DNA of 64,000 nt. Origin: Snodgrassella alvi. GTDB taxonomy: Bacteria; Pseudomonadota; Gammaproteobacteria; Burkholderiales; Neisseriaceae. The first letter of the stretch is position 1. The number at the start of each line of letters is the position of its first letter. The notes beneath the pieces were generated by a model that was not told where the DNA came from, did not search any database, and saw only the letters and a program-made list of their open reading frames with translations. This document shows, piece by piece, positions 9,071 to 19,292 of the stretch. The DNA lies in assembly GCF_040741455.2 (NCBI RefSeq), contig NZ_CP160328.2, positions 1,550,001 to 1,614,000 of the forward strand. The letters run 5' to 3'. The translations under genes and the position numbers were made by a program.

Positions 9071-9184
9071 TGAGTTATCTCTTTCATCGCATTGAGATAG
9101 CTGAAATAAAAGTTCCCAATATATTTTGAAAATTATAGTAATAGCTGTTAAAAATCTAATGGCAATCAGATAGAAAGAATGATC

Positions 9185-9904
9185 ATGACCAAACCAGCAA
9201 AATACAAGCGTGTATTATTGAAGCTATCCGGTGAATCCCTGATGGGGCCAGATGCTTTCGGTATCAACCGCGATACCATCATGCAAATCACCGCACAGGT
9301 TAAAGAAGTGGTCGAAATGGGGGTAGAAGTGGCTATCGTCATAGGTGGTGGTAACATCTTTCGTGGTATGGCTCAGTCTGCCAAAGGCATGGAGCGCGCC
9401 ACCGCCGATTACATGGGCATGATGGCCACAGTAATGAACGCCCTTGCCTTAAAAGAAGCCTTCGAAACCCAGCAGATAAAGGCGCGTGTCCAGTCTGCCC
9501 TGAGTATGCAGCAGGTTGCCGAAACTTATGCGCGTCCCAAAGCCATCCAATATTTAGAAGAAGGTAAAGTGGTCATTTTTGCTGCCGGCACCGGCAATCC
9601 ATTTTTTACCACCGATACTGCAGCCAGCCTACGTGGTGTGGAAATGAATTGTGATATTATGTTAAAAGCAACCAATGTAGACGGTGTATATACGGCCGAC
9701 CCCAAAACCAATCCAGAGGCTAGACGTTATCAGCAAATCACCTTTGATGAAGCAATCAGCCAGAATTTAAAAGTGATGGATGCCACAGCCTTTGCCTTAT
9801 GTCGTGAGCAGAAATTGAATATTGTGGTGTTCGGCATCTTCAAACCGGGTGCATTAAAAAAAGTCATCATGGGTGAAGATGAAGGTACACTGGTGCATGT
9901 TTAA
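9185..9904 (+). CDS. pyrH: UMP kinase (bacterial hexameric type)
   Basis: ATP + UMP to ADP + UDP, feeding UTP/CTP synthesis. 239 residues from the ATG at 9185; an ATG six bases earlier is in frame, but the AGAAAG ribosome site is correctly spaced only for 9185. The amino-acid-kinase fold is clear: [13 protein letters not shown] (phosphate loop), [10 protein letters not shown], then the UMP/GTP region [18 protein letters not shown]. Not related to eukaryotic UMP kinases. Lies between tsf and frr as in most bacteria. Confidence 0.97.
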   Translation: MTKPAKYKRVLLKLSGESLMGPDAFGINRDTIMQITAQVKEVVEMGVEVAIVIGGGNIFRGMAQSAKGMERATADYMGMMATVMNALALKEAFETQQIKARVQSALSMQQVAETYARPKAIQYLEEGKVVIFAAGTGNPFFTTDTAASLRGVEMNCDIMLKATNVDGVYTADPKTNPEARRYQQITFDEAISQNLKVMDATAFALCREQKLNIVVFGIFKPGALKKVIMGEDEGTLVHV

Positions 9905-9934
9905 AAATCGCCAGACAGATTAACTTAACTTGAG

Positions 9935-9962
9935 TTGACGCGTATAACTGCGTTAGTATGCG
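9935..9962 (+). promoter_or_regulatory. Candidate promoter upstream of frr
   Basis: TTGACG (9935-9940), 16 bases, TATGCG (9957-9962). The -35 is good, the -10 is weak. It would give frr and the genes after it a start independent of pyrH. Confidence 0.35.
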
Positions 9963-10034
9963 CGTTTGCCATTTTCTGGTTGCCGAAATTTCAACAAATT
10001 GAAATAAATGCAATCAGTTCAGACAGGAATGTTC

Positions 10035-10592
10035 ATGATTAACGAAATTCAACACACCGCTGAAACAAAAATGCAGAAATCCTTGGATGTATTGCGCGAT
10101 AATCTGGCAAAAGTTCGTACCGGCCGTGCACATACCGGTCTGCTGGATCAGGTAGAAGTAGAATACTACGGCAGCATGGTTTCTGTAAGTCAGGTAGCCA
10201 GCATAACTCTGCTGGATGCCCGTACTATCGGTGTTAAACCCTTTGAAAGTAAAATGGCCGCCGTTATCGAAAAAGCCATCCGCAATTCCAATCTCGGACT
10301 GAATCCAGCTGCCATGGGTGATTTGATACGCGTGCCGATGCCAATGCTTACTGAAGAGCGCCGAAAGGATCTAATAAAAGTAGTACGTGGCGAAGTAGAA
10401 GATGGTCGCGTTGTGGTACGTAATGTTCGTCGTGATGCCAATAATGACCTCAAACGTCTACTCAAAGACAAAGAAATCAGCGAAGATGAAGCCCGCCGCG
10501 GTGAAGAAGGCATTCAGAAGCTGACTGATAAATACATAGCTGAAATTGATAAAATGCTGGCAACCAAAGAAGCCGACCTGATGGCCATTTAA
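10035..10592 (+). CDS. frr: Ribosome recycling factor
   Basis: 185 residues, the standard length. With EF-G it splits post-termination ribosomes. The ATG at 10035 is chosen because ACAGGA lies six bases upstream and the protein then starts [13 protein letters not shown] like its homologues; two earlier in-frame ATGs exist. The three-helix-bundle and hinge signatures [23 protein letters not shown] and VRNVRRDAN are all present. Starts the downstream envelope run frr-uppS-cdsA. Confidence 0.97.
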   Translation: MINEIQHTAETKMQKSLDVLRDNLAKVRTGRAHTGLLDQVEVEYYGSMVSVSQVASITLLDARTIGVKPFESKMAAVIEKAIRNSNLGLNPAAMGDLIRVPMPMLTEERRKDLIKVVRGEVEDGRVVVRNVRRDANNDLKRLLKDKEISEDEARRGEEGIQKLTDKYIAEIDKMLATKEADLMAI

Positions 10593-10620
10593 GCTTGTAA
10601 ATCCCCGTAAAGGATGTATC

Positions 10621-11370
10621 TTGACTACCAGTAGTACCCAAACCGTGCCAGAACACACAGACATACCTCGTCACATTGCCGTTATCATGGATGGAAACGG
10701 GCGCTGGGCCAAAAAACGGTTGATGCCCCGTATCATGGGGCATAAAAAAGGTCTGGAAATGCTGGAAGACATGACAGCAAACTGTGCCCGTATGGGTGTC
10801 GAGTATCTGACTGTTTTTGCTTTTTCAACCGAAAACTGGCGGCGGCCGGTAGATGAAGTTAACTTCCTGATGAATCTGTTTCTGCAATCCTTACAGAAAC
10901 GTGTACAGAAATTGCATAAAAACAACCTGCGCCTGCGAGTTATCGGTGATCGTAGCCGGTTTGCTGCAGAAATTGTACAAGGTATTGAAGATGCTGAAGC
11001 ATTAACTGCAGCCAATACCGGCCTTACTCTGACCATTGCTGCAGATTACGGTGGTCGCTGGGATATTCTGCATGCAGCCAATCAGGCCATTCAGGCAGGA
11101 GCTACCGAGCTAACTGAAAGCAGCATTTTGCCCTATCTTTCACTTGGCGATGCACCAGAACCAGACCTGTTCATCCGCACCGGTGGTGAAACACGTATCA
11201 GTAATTTTCTCTTATGGCAACTAGCCTACACCGAATTATATTTTACACCGGTGCTGTGGCCAGATTTTGACGAAGACCATCTGGCTACTGCCATCCGCTC
11301 CTATCAGGTGCGGGAGCGGCGCTTTGGTAGAACTTCGGAGCAGCTGCCTCTTACTCAACAGCGTCCCTGA
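10621..11370 (+). CDS. uppS: Undecaprenyl diphosphate synthase (cis-prenyltransferase)
   Basis: Adds eight isopentenyl units to farnesyl-PP to make C55-PP, the carrier lipid precursor for peptidoglycan and surface polysaccharides. 249 residues with the TTG start at 10621: AAAGGA is six bases upstream, the overlapping ATG at 10614 is out of frame and stops after six codons, and Neisseria homologues begin similarly (STQT..EHT.IP.HIAVIMDGNGRW). Catalytic Asp24 lies in MDGNGRWA; FAFSTENWRRP and the C-terminal DLFIRTGGETRISNFLLWQ complete the family. Ends three bases before cdsA. Confidence 0.95.
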   Translation: MTTSSTQTVPEHTDIPRHIAVIMDGNGRWAKKRLMPRIMGHKKGLEMLEDMTANCARMGVEYLTVFAFSTENWRRPVDEVNFLMNLFLQSLQKRVQKLHKNNLRLRVIGDRSRFAAEIVQGIEDAEALTAANTGLTLTIAADYGGRWDILHAANQAIQAGATELTESSILPYLSLGDAPEPDLFIRTGGETRISNFLLWQLAYTELYFTPVLWPDFDEDHLATAIRSYQVRERRFGRTSEQLPLTQQRP

Positions 11371-11373
11371 CAT

Positions 11374-12183
11374 ATGCTCAAACAACGTATTCTCACTGCA
11401 CTAATCCTGTTGCCCTTAATGATAGGTATGTTGTTTGGGGCCAATAACAGCTTATGGGCTGCTTTCAGTGGCCTCATTGCATTGCTGGCTTTATGGGAAT
11501 ATGCCCGTATTGTCCATTTCACCCATGTACAAAACCTACTCTATTTGCTGCTGAGTGCAGCAGGTGGTTTCTGCCTGTATCTTTATCATCAACAGACTTA
11601 CACACCTGTATGGTTACAGATAGTTGTATTGCTGTTTTGGCTGATAATCGTCCCCTTCTGGTTAAAATTTAAATGGAAAGTTAAAGCAAACTTGCTTGGT
11701 GTATTGACAGGTTGGATATTAATGTTGCCTTTCTGGCAAGCTTTAATTTCTCTGCGTCCAGATGCCAGATCAGCCACTGCACTACTGTCGATCATGGCTT
11801 TAGTATGGATTGCTGATATTGCCGCCTATTTTGTTGGCCGGACATTCGGTAAACGTAAACTAGCACCGACCATCAGCCCGAATAAAAGTTGGGAAGGGGC
11901 AATAGGTGCCGTATTCTGCGTTGCAATATATACATTAATATTGCAGCAGCGCGGATGGCTACCTGTTAATCTGCCGGCGTGGCAAACCATGATTCTGGCA
12001 GCTATTCTGACCGCTGTCAGTATCTGTGGCGATTTGCTTGAAAGCTGGCTCAAACGTGCAGGTGGTGTAAAAGACAGTAGCAAGCTTCTGCCTGGACATG
12101 GCGGTGTATTCGATCGGGTAGATTCCCTGATAGCCGTACTCAGCGTTTATGCCGCTTTAGTGGTTTGTTTTAATATAAAGTGA
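11374..12183 (+). CDS. cdsA: Phosphatidate cytidylyltransferase (CDP-diglyceride synthase)
   Basis: Makes CDP-diacylglycerol from CTP and phosphatidic acid at the inner membrane, the branch point of phospholipid synthesis. 269 residues with roughly seven to eight hydrophobic segments. The family signature is seen near the C-terminus in WLKRAGGVKDSSKLLPGHGG followed by VFDRVDSL. SPNKSWEGAIGA is the central conserved loop. The gene begins three bases after the uppS stop and ends seven bases before dxr, consistent with one operon. Confidence 0.96.
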   Translation: MLKQRILTALILLPLMIGMLFGANNSLWAAFSGLIALLALWEYARIVHFTHVQNLLYLLLSAAGGFCLYLYHQQTYTPVWLQIVVLLFWLIIVPFWLKFKWKVKANLLGVLTGWILMLPFWQALISLRPDARSATALLSIMALVWIADIAAYFVGRTFGKRKLAPTISPNKSWEGAIGAVFCVAIYTLILQQRGWLPVNLPAWQTMILAAILTAVSICGDLLESWLKRAGGVKDSSKLLPGHGGVFDRVDSLIAVLSVYAALVVCFNIK

Positions 12184-12190
12184 TTTACTG

Positions 12191-13393
12191 ATGAATGGTT
12201 GTAAACCGATATCAATTACCATTCTGGGTGCTACCGGCAGCATAGGCCTGAATACGCTAGATGTTATAGGCCGCCATCCCGAACGCTTTGTTGTCTTTGC
12301 TTTGACAGCGCACCAGCAAATTGATCGTTTGGCCGAATTGTGTTTTCGTTTCCAACCGATGTACGCAGTGGTAGCCACCGCCCAGCAGGCCTGCGTATTG
12401 CAGGCGCAATTACAGACAGCGGCACTGAAAACCGAAGTATTGTATGGTGAGCAGGCGCTGTGTGAAGTGGCACAGGCCAGTGAAACAGATGCTGTAATGG
12501 CTGCTATTGTTGGCGCGGCCGGACTTAAACCGACTCTTGCTGCAGCAAAAGCCGGTAAAATCATATATCTGGCCAATAAAGAGACTTTAGTAGTGGCTGG
12601 TGCCTTATTCATGCAAACTGTACAGCAGTACGGTGCGCGTCTATTACCGGTTGATAGCGAACATAATGCCATCTTTCAGTCTTTGCCTGCTGATTATCAG
12701 GGTAATCCTCAACTGGCTGGCGTGGAATCGCTGATTTTAACGGCTTCAGGTGGCCCCTTTCTGCATACACCGTTAGATGAATTTGCCACAATTACCCCAG
12801 AAGCTGCTATAAACCATCCTAACTGGAAAATGGGACGTAAAATTTCAGTGGATTCTGCCAGCATGATGAACAAAGGGCTTGAACTGATAGAAGCTCGCTG
12901 GCTATTCAATGTAACAGCTAAACAGCTGGAAGTAGTTATCCATCCACAAAGTGTGATACACAGTATGGTACGCTATATTGATGGTTCTGTACTGGCACAA
13001 ATGGGCAAGCCGGACATGCGCATACCGATTGCGCACTGTCTGGGTTTGCCAGATAGAATTGTTTCAGGCGTCAAACAACTGGATTTTACGCGTTTAAGTG
13101 GCTTAAACTTTTTTGCACCGGATTTTGTACGCTTTCCCTGCCTGAAATTGGCATATGATGTACTGAACAGCAGCAATGACGCCAGCTCTTGTGTCCTGAA
13201 TGCAGCTAATGAAATTGCCGTGGCCGCTTTTCTGGATGAGCAGATTCGGTTTACTGAATTGGCACAGGTCGTTGAAAGCTGCCTGCAGCAATTCAGCGGC
13301 TCTACAGCAGCATCCATCGAAGAATTTCTGTTTCTGGATGAGCAGGTGCGCAGTGCTGCTAAAACATGGGTGGCCGGTAGGGCTGCCAGCTGA
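12191..13393 (+). CDS. dxr: 1-deoxy-D-xylulose 5-phosphate reductoisomerase
   Basis: Second and committed step of the MEP isoprenoid pathway, DXP to MEP using NADPH; supplies the substrate chain for UppS encoded upstream. 400 residues. The NADPH-binding loop is ILGATGSIGLNTL (residues 11-23); LANKETLVVAG, PVDSEHNAIFQSL, TASGGPF and SVDSASMMNKGLELIEA supply the metal and substrate residues of the family. The C-terminal helical domain is intact. Called at full length. Confidence 0.97.
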   Translation: MNGCKPISITILGATGSIGLNTLDVIGRHPERFVVFALTAHQQIDRLAELCFRFQPMYAVVATAQQACVLQAQLQTAALKTEVLYGEQALCEVAQASETDAVMAAIVGAAGLKPTLAAAKAGKIIYLANKETLVVAGALFMQTVQQYGARLLPVDSEHNAIFQSLPADYQGNPQLAGVESLILTASGGPFLHTPLDEFATITPEAAINHPNWKMGRKISVDSASMMNKGLELIEARWLFNVTAKQLEVVIHPQSVIHSMVRYIDGSVLAQMGKPDMRIPIAHCLGLPDRIVSGVKQLDFTRLSGLNFFAPDFVRFPCLKLAYDVLNSSNDASSCVLNAANEIAVAAFLDEQIRFTELAQVVESCLQQFSGSTAASIEEFLFLDEQVRSAAKTWVAGRAAS

Positions 13394-13407
13394 ATACAGG
13401 ATAAACC

Positions 13408-14748
13408 ATGTTACTAACCATAGTTGCTTTTATCGTAGCCATTTTACTTCTGGTCAGTTTGCATGAATTAGGCCATCTGCTGGTAGCGCGCTGGTGTGGT
13501 GTAAAAGTGCTGCGATTTAGCATCGGTTTTGGTAAACCCTTCTATTCTATCAAACGTGCCAACATTGAATGGTGTCTGGCTCCCATTCCGTTAGGCGGTT
13601 ATGTCAAAATGGTAGACACACGGGAAGGGGAGGTCAGTGAGGCTGATTTACCTTTTGCCTTTGACCGTCAGCATCCTCTGAAACGAATTGCTATCGTCAT
13701 TGCCGGTCCATTAACCAACTTGATTCTAGCGATAATTTTGTATGCGGCCAGTTTCAGCATCGGCGGTATTACTCAGATGCGGCCATGGGTTGGGATGGTA
13801 GAGCCAGCAAGTGTAGCAGCAGATGCCGGTTTTCGGTCTGGTGACCGTATTTTAAGTGTGAATGGACAGCCAGTTACCGATTGGTCAGATGCTCAAGCCA
13901 AAATCATGCTTGATCTGGATGCTGGCAAAGTTTTGGTAGATGTCATCAGCGCCGCAGGACAACCTGGAAAGCGTCTGTTCAACATTGCTGGTACCGAAGC
14001 AGCGGCTAATGTAGCTAAAACAGGATATCTTGGTATCGTGCCGTTTAAAGTAATCAACCAGATAGGCATGGTCGTACCTGACAGCGTAGCTGCCAAAGCA
14101 GGTCTGCAAGCCGGGGACATATTGTTAACCATAAATGGCCGCAAAATTAGTAACTGGCAGGAATGGGTGGATAATATCCGAGCCAGTGCCGGAGCGCGAC
14201 TAGATATTAGTTATCAACGCAATGGACAAATTCAACATACCAGTCTGCGCCCTGAGTCTGTACTCGACAACGGCACCATCATCGGCCAGGTTGGTGTTGG
14301 AGCCATGCGTGATAAAGCATGGGATCGCCAGATACGCCAACATTATCAGCCCAGTTTTTTTCAATCAGTGCAGCTGGCTATGCAGCGCACATGGGATTAC
14401 ATTACACTCACTCTTTCCATGTTTGCCAAATTACTCACTGGTCAGGCATCCTTACATTATTTATCCGGTCCCCTGACCATAGCTGATGTGGCTGGAAAAA
14501 CTGCAGCCATGGGCTGGCAGAGCTATACTGAATTTTTGGCTTTGGTCAGTGTCAGTCTGGGTGTACTGAATTTATTACCCGTTCCCGTGTTAGACGGCGG
14601 GCATTTATTGTATTATGCGATCGAATGGATTCGCGGCAAGCCCCTCAGTTTACGCATTCAGGAAATGGGGCTGCGTTTTGGTATTGCTGCCATGTTAATG
14701 TTGATGCTGGTGGCTTTCTTCAATGATATTACCCGCTTGTTTGGATGA
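13408..14748 (+). CDS. rseP: RIP zinc metalloprotease RseP
   Basis: Site-2 intramembrane protease; in E. coli it cuts RseA to release sigma-E and clears signal peptides. 446 residues. HEXXH at residues 19-23 (HELGH) in the first membrane segment and LDGG with D396 near the C-terminus provide the zinc ligands. Two periplasmic PDZ domains lie between them (VEPASVAADAGFRSGD and VVPDSVAAKAGLQAGD starts). Final membrane segments follow. Sits directly upstream of bamA with no gap, the conserved order of proteobacteria. Confidence 0.96.
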   Translation: MLLTIVAFIVAILLLVSLHELGHLLVARWCGVKVLRFSIGFGKPFYSIKRANIEWCLAPIPLGGYVKMVDTREGEVSEADLPFAFDRQHPLKRIAIVIAGPLTNLILAIILYAASFSIGGITQMRPWVGMVEPASVAADAGFRSGDRILSVNGQPVTDWSDAQAKIMLDLDAGKVLVDVISAAGQPGKRLFNIAGTEAAANVAKTGYLGIVPFKVINQIGMVVPDSVAAKAGLQAGDILLTINGRKISNWQEWVDNIRASAGARLDISYQRNGQIQHTSLRPESVLDNGTIIGQVGVGAMRDKAWDRQIRQHYQPSFFQSVQLAMQRTWDYITLTLSMFAKLLTGQASLHYLSGPLTIADVAGKTAAMGWQSYTEFLALVSVSLGVLNLLPVPVLDGGHLLYYAIEWIRGKPLSLRIQEMGLRFGIAAMLMLMLVAFFNDITRLFG

Positions 14749-17127
14749 ATGATGAAATTAAAACAGATAACTGTCAGTTTAATGGCCTTAGGCCTGTCTT
14801 CACTGGCTTTGGCAGTCGAACCGTTTACCATAAAAGACATTCGGGTAGAAGGTTTACAGCGTACCGCACCGACAACCGTTTTCAGTTACCTGCCAGTTAA
14901 AATCGGTGATACATTCAATGATGCCGAAGGTGCAGAAATCATTAAAAAATTATACGCTACCGGTTTTTTTGATGATGTTCGAGTGGAAACAATGGGGAAT
15001 CAGGTTCTCCTGACAGTTGTTGAACGCCCGATTATCAGTAGCTTTGATGTTACCGGCGGTAAATCAATCAACAATAACGATATCAAGAAAAATCTTAGTA
15101 ATTTTGGTCTGGGTCAGTCACGTGTCTTTAATCCAGCCACACTAGAGCAAGCCCTGCATGGCCTGCAGGATGCATATCATCAACGAGGTAAGAATGCGGT
15201 TAAAATCACTCCCAAAGTGACTCGGCTTGAACGTAACCGTGTAGCACTCGAACTAAAAATTGATGAAGGTCCTACTACTACCATCAAGTCTATTAACTTC
15301 AGCGGCAACCAACAGTTTTCCGCCCATACCTTGCGCAATCAGATGTCTTTAAGCCAGAAAAGCTGGACCAGCTGGTTGACCCGTGATGACCGCTACTCTG
15401 ACAGTCAGCTACAGCAGGATCTGGATAAAATCAATAACTTCTATCAAGATCATGGCTATCTGAATTTCCGCATTGCCGATGTCAAAGTTAATAGCAGTGA
15501 AGACAAAACGGCGCAAATGATTAATATCAGCGTAAACGAAGGTTCTCGCTATCGTTGGGGCAAGGTAACCATAAGCGGAGACACACGCGAAGTACCCATA
15601 GATTCATTGCAGAAGCTGGTTAAAATCAAACAAGGCAAATGGTACAACCGTTCCAAAATGATTGATATCATTAAAGCCATTCAGGAAAAAATGGGTAGTT
15701 CTGGCTATGCTTTCTGTCAGGTAGATGTTCGACCCATCCCGAATGAACAAACACACGTTGTAGATTTCGTACTCAACGTCGTGCCAGACCGTAAAGTATA
15801 TGTCAATCAAATCAACATTACCGGTAACAACAAAACCCGTGATGAAGTTTTGCGGCGTGAGTTAAGACAGATGGAACGCGCACCCTATGACGTATCCAAA
15901 ATCAATCGTTCCAAAGAACGCATACAGCAACTGGGCTATTTTGATAATGCGCAAGTAGATGTCAAACCAGTGGCCGGTACACCCGATCAGGTTGACCTGG
16001 ATATGAGCGTGAAAGAACGCTCTACCGGCTCCATCAATGTTGGCGCGGGCTGGGCTCAAGATGACGGCCTGCTCCTGTCGGCCGGTATTTCTCAGGACAA
16101 TCTTTTTGGCACCGGTAAATCAGCCAGTCTGCAATTATCACGTTCCAAGGTAAATCAGGTTGCTGCCTTGTCCTTTACCGATCCGTACTTCACCCCCGAC
16201 GGCGTCAGTCTAGGTTACAACGTCTATTATCGTGGTTACAACCCTAGCAAATCTGACAGTAATTCCATGGATTATAAAACCACCACAATTGGTGCAGCTA
16301 TGACCATGGGTGTACCCATTACTGAATATGACCGCGTAAACTTCAGCTTGGGTGCAGAACATCTCGCTGTTAACCTGTATGGCGACTATGCCCCTCAACG
16401 TTATGCTGAATTTGTTCAGAAATACGGAAAAGATAACTGGATATTTAAAGGTACCGTAGGCTGGGGACGTAATACCACAGACAGCGCATTATGGCCCACG
16501 CGCGGCTACATAATGAATGCTAATATTGACAGCGGTTTACCAGGTGGTGATTTACAATATTACAGCCTAAGCCATGACCAGCGCTGGTATTTCCCAGTTA
16601 GCAAAAACTTTACCGTCATGCTGTACGGACAGCTTGGTTATGCCGATGGCTATGGTAAAACCAAAGATCTGCCATTTATGTATGCCTTCAATGGCGGTGG
16701 TTTGGGTTCTGTGCGCGGTTATGAGTCCGGCACATTAGGTCCGAAATATTTCAATCGTTACAGTGATGGTTCCTATAGCAGTGATTCCAGCAGTTATGGT
16801 GGTAATTATATCGCCACAGCTACTGCTGAACTGTTATTCCCGTTTCCTGGTATTAAAGATCAGCATACAGTCCGCTTGAGTATGTTTGCTGATGCCGGTA
16901 GCGTATGGGACAACAAAACTTATAACTATTTTGACGAAAAAAACCCTTATGGTGGTTCCAAAACCCATAAATCCAGCTTTGGCAACGAAGTACGTTATTC
17001 AGCTGGTCTGGCTGTAACATGGTTATCACCCATGGGGCCATTAAAATTCAGTTATGCTTATCCGATACACAAAAAACCGGAAGACCAGTTACAGCGCTTC
17101 CAGTTTCAGTTAGGAACCACGTTCTAA
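14749..17127 (+). CDS. bamA: Outer membrane protein assembly factor BamA
   Basis: Core of the BAM complex that folds beta-barrel proteins, which here would include the autotransporters at the right end. 792 residues. Signal peptide MMKLKQITVSLMALGLSSLALA with cleavage before VEP. About 400 residues of five POTRA repeats (first starts FTIKDIRVEGLQR), then the 16-strand barrel with GGLGSVRGYESG in the VRGF/Y loop region. It ends in Phe (QLGTTF), the usual C-terminal barrel signal. Start is right after the rseP stop; ATG 14749 or 14752 could be used. Confidence 0.98.
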   Translation: MMKLKQITVSLMALGLSSLALAVEPFTIKDIRVEGLQRTAPTTVFSYLPVKIGDTFNDAEGAEIIKKLYATGFFDDVRVETMGNQVLLTVVERPIISSFDVTGGKSINNNDIKKNLSNFGLGQSRVFNPATLEQALHGLQDAYHQRGKNAVKITPKVTRLERNRVALELKIDEGPTTTIKSINFSGNQQFSAHTLRNQMSLSQKSWTSWLTRDDRYSDSQLQQDLDKINNFYQDHGYLNFRIADVKVNSSEDKTAQMINISVNEGSRYRWGKVTISGDTREVPIDSLQKLVKIKQGKWYNRSKMIDIIKAIQEKMGSSGYAFCQVDVRPIPNEQTHVVDFVLNVVPDRKVYVNQINITGNNKTRDEVLRRELRQMERAPYDVSKINRSKERIQQLGYFDNAQVDVKPVAGTPDQVDLDMSVKERSTGSINVGAGWAQDDGLLLSAGISQDNLFGTGKSASLQLSRSKVNQVAALSFTDPYFTPDGVSLGYNVYYRGYNPSKSDSNSMDYKTTTIGAAMTMGVPITEYDRVNFSLGAEHLAVNLYGDYAPQRYAEFVQKYGKDNWIFKGTVGWGRNTTDSALWPTRGYIMNANIDSGLPGGDLQYYSLSHDQRWYFPVSKNFTVMLYGQLGYADGYGKTKDLPFMYAFNGGGLGSVRGYESGTLGPKYFNRYSDGSYSSDSSSYGGNYIATATAELLFPFPGIKDQHTVRLSMFADAGSVWDNKTYNYFDEKNPYGGSKTHKSSFGNEVRYSAGLAVTWLSPMGPLKFSYAYPIHKKPEDQLQRFQFQLGTTF

Positions 17128-17151
17128 TCGCAGTCAGATAAGGACTAACAC

Positions 17152-17652
17152 ATGCTTAAAAAAATTTTTTTAACATTCGTAGTTACTCTGTTTTCATACA
17201 ATTTGGTATGGGCAGAAAGCATACAGAAACTTGGCTTTATTGATACTGGTCGAGTCTATCAGCAATCAATTCAGGCTCAATCTATTCAGAAAGACTTGGA
17301 TAAAGAATTTGCTCCGAGGCAGAAAAAATTGCAAGCCATGCAGACTGAAGGTCTGAAATTAAAAGAAGCGATTGAATCTGGAAAAATTCCTGTCGCTGAA
17401 CGAGAAAACAAAATTAAGCAAATGCTGCAAATGGATGAGCAATATAAAACAGCAGCAGCAGAACTAGCAGAAGATTACAATTTGCGCCGCAACGAAGAGT
17501 TTGCTTCACTTCAGCAAAATGCCAACAAAGTTATCATCGATATGGCAAGAAAAGAAGGTTATGATCTAATCATACAAGATGCCATATTTGTTAATAGCAA
17601 ATTTGACATCACTGATGCCGTCATCAAAGCACTTAATGCGCAGAAACAGTAA
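17152..17652 (+). CDS. skp: Periplasmic chaperone Skp (OmpH family)
   Basis: Trimeric periplasmic chaperone that carries unfolded outer-membrane proteins to BamA. 166 residues. Signal peptide of about 21 residues ending LVWA before ESIQKLGFIDTGRVYQQS. The middle (about residues 55-125) is rich in Lys, Gln and Glu and should form the long helical tentacles. The end returns to the beta-core strand (YDLIIQDAIFVN). ATAAGGA precedes the ATG. Placed between bamA and lpxD as in most proteobacteria. Confidence 0.93.
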   Translation: MLKKIFLTFVVTLFSYNLVWAESIQKLGFIDTGRVYQQSIQAQSIQKDLDKEFAPRQKKLQAMQTEGLKLKEAIESGKIPVAERENKIKQMLQMDEQYKTAAAELAEDYNLRRNEEFASLQQNANKVIIDMARKEGYDLIIQDAIFVNSKFDITDAVIKALNAQKQ

Positions 17653-17660
17653 GGTAAAAA

Positions 17661-18722
17661 ATGGCTGAAAATCACCTAACTGCCTCAGCTTTGGTTAAAC
17701 AACTGGGTGGGGAACTGCGTGGCGATGATGTCATTCTCACCCGCATTACTTCATTGCAACAGGCACAGGAGCATGATATCAGCTTCCTGAGCAACCCCCG
17801 TTTGCGGGAAGATGCAGTAGCCAGCCGTGCAGGCGTCTTAATTGTTACCGAAAAATCAGCGGCAGCACTAGTGGGACGTACACTGATCATTACTGATGAT
17901 CCTTATCTCTATTTTGCTCGTGTAGCGCGTCTGTTTCATCCATTCCAACAAGCTAGGTCGGGAATTCATCCGAGCGCCATCATCGCACCATCAGCACAAA
18001 TTGCCGACAGTTGTGAAATCGGAGCTAACGTTGTTATAGGAGAACGTTGCGTTATCGGTGAACACACACGCGTTCTGGCAGGTACGGTCATCGAAGAAGA
18101 CTGCATCATAGGTAATGATTGCGTCATTCACGCCAACGTTACCATTTATCATGGTTGTCAGCTAGGCAACCGTGTTGAACTGCATTCCGGTTGTGTCATC
18201 GGTGCCGATGGATTTGGTTTTGCCTGGGATAAACAAAAAAATGAATGGTTTAAAATCGTTCAGACCGGTTGCGTGATTTTGGGGGATGATGTCGATATCG
18301 GTGCTAATACCACCATTGATCGCGGTGCCATCGAAAACACCATTGTTGAAAAAGATGCCAAAATCGACAATCAGGTAATGATAGGCCATAACGGTAAAAT
18401 TGGTGCTCATGTTGCTATTGTTGCCTGTACCGGCATAGCTGGCAGCACAGAAGTCGGTGATTTTTCCGTAATCGGTGGTGCAGCGATGATAGGTGGTCAT
18501 TTGAATATACCGCCCAAAACAACTATAGGCGCAGCTACTGCTGTCAGCCACAGCATTAAAGAAAGCGGTTACTACGCCTCTATTTTCCCATTACAAAAAC
18601 ACAATGACTGGGTGAAAAATGCCGCACACATTCGGCATTTACACGAAATGAACCAGAAAATAAAAGCTTTGGAACACCAGTTAGCCGAGCTAAACGGCAA
18701 TTCATCAAACCAACAGGATTAA
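17661..18722 (+). CDS. lpxD: UDP-3-O-acyl-glucosamine N-acyltransferase
   Basis: Third step of lipid A synthesis: N-acylation of UDP-3-O-acyl-GlcN from hydroxyacyl-ACP. 353 residues: an N-terminal uridine-binding domain (about 1-100; [13 protein letters not shown]), then a left-handed beta helix of hexapeptide repeats ([15 protein letters not shown] and so on). Catalytic His243 in [11 protein letters not shown]. The C-terminal helix ([11 protein letters not shown]) matches the family. Four bases separate it from fabZ. Confidence 0.97.
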   Translation: MAENHLTASALVKQLGGELRGDDVILTRITSLQQAQEHDISFLSNPRLREDAVASRAGVLIVTEKSAAALVGRTLIITDDPYLYFARVARLFHPFQQARSGIHPSAIIAPSAQIADSCEIGANVVIGERCVIGEHTRVLAGTVIEEDCIIGNDCVIHANVTIYHGCQLGNRVELHSGCVIGADGFGFAWDKQKNEWFKIVQTGCVILGDDVDIGANTTIDRGAIENTIVEKDAKIDNQVMIGHNGKIGAHVAIVACTGIAGSTEVGDFSVIGGAAMIGGHLNIPPKTTIGAATAVSHSIKESGYYASIFPLQKHNDWVKNAAHIRHLHEMNQKIKALEHQLAELNGNSSNQQD

Positions 18723-18726
18723 CGCA

Positions 18727-19185
18727 ATGGATTGGTCTCTACCTTTAGACGTTCGAACACTTCAGAAATTATTGCCTCACCGCTATCCATTTCTACTGAT
18801 TGATCGTGTCACAGCTTACGACAGTGAAGCCATGACCTTAAGTGCAATCAAAAATGTTACCGCTAACGAACCCTTTTTTCTAGGTCATTTCCCTGATTTC
18901 CCAGTTATGCCTGGTGTACTCATCATCGAAGCCATGGCTCAGGCCTGCGGTACACTGGCTATCCTGAATCACGGTGGACGGGAAGATGATGAAATTTATT
19001 TTTTTGTTGGCATAGATAATGCCCGTTTCAAACGCCAGGTCATACCAGGAGATCAGCTTAGGTTTGAAGTTAATCTTGTGGCTAACAAACGGGATATCGG
19101 AAAATTCAAGGCAGTAGCTTGGGTGGATAATCAGATAGCCGCAGAGGCAGATATCATGTGTGCTAAACGAAAAGTTGATAAATAA
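18727..19185 (+). CDS. fabZ: 3-hydroxyacyl-ACP dehydratase FabZ
   Basis: Dehydrates beta-hydroxyacyl-ACP in fatty-acid elongation, competing with LpxA/LpxD for hydroxyacyl-ACP. 152 residues, hot-dog fold. Catalytic His54 lies in [12 protein letters not shown] and Glu68 in [21 protein letters not shown] is the standard N-terminal motif. Coupled to lpxD; about 107 bases separate it from lpxA, a gap that contains AT-rich sequence and could hold a promoter. Confidence 0.97.
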   Translation: MDWSLPLDVRTLQKLLPHRYPFLLIDRVTAYDSEAMTLSAIKNVTANEPFFLGHFPDFPVMPGVLIIEAMAQACGTLAILNHGGREDDEIYFFVGIDNARFKRQVIPGDQLRFEVNLVANKRDIGKFKAVAWVDNQIAAEADIMCAKRKVDK

Positions 19186-19292
19186 AAGTTATCCAACAGC
19201 CACAAATATTCATGACTTTTATAAAATTTATAATAGTATCATTAATCACTTATGATTAAACTGGTCGTAAATCACGAATGTAGGAAATATAC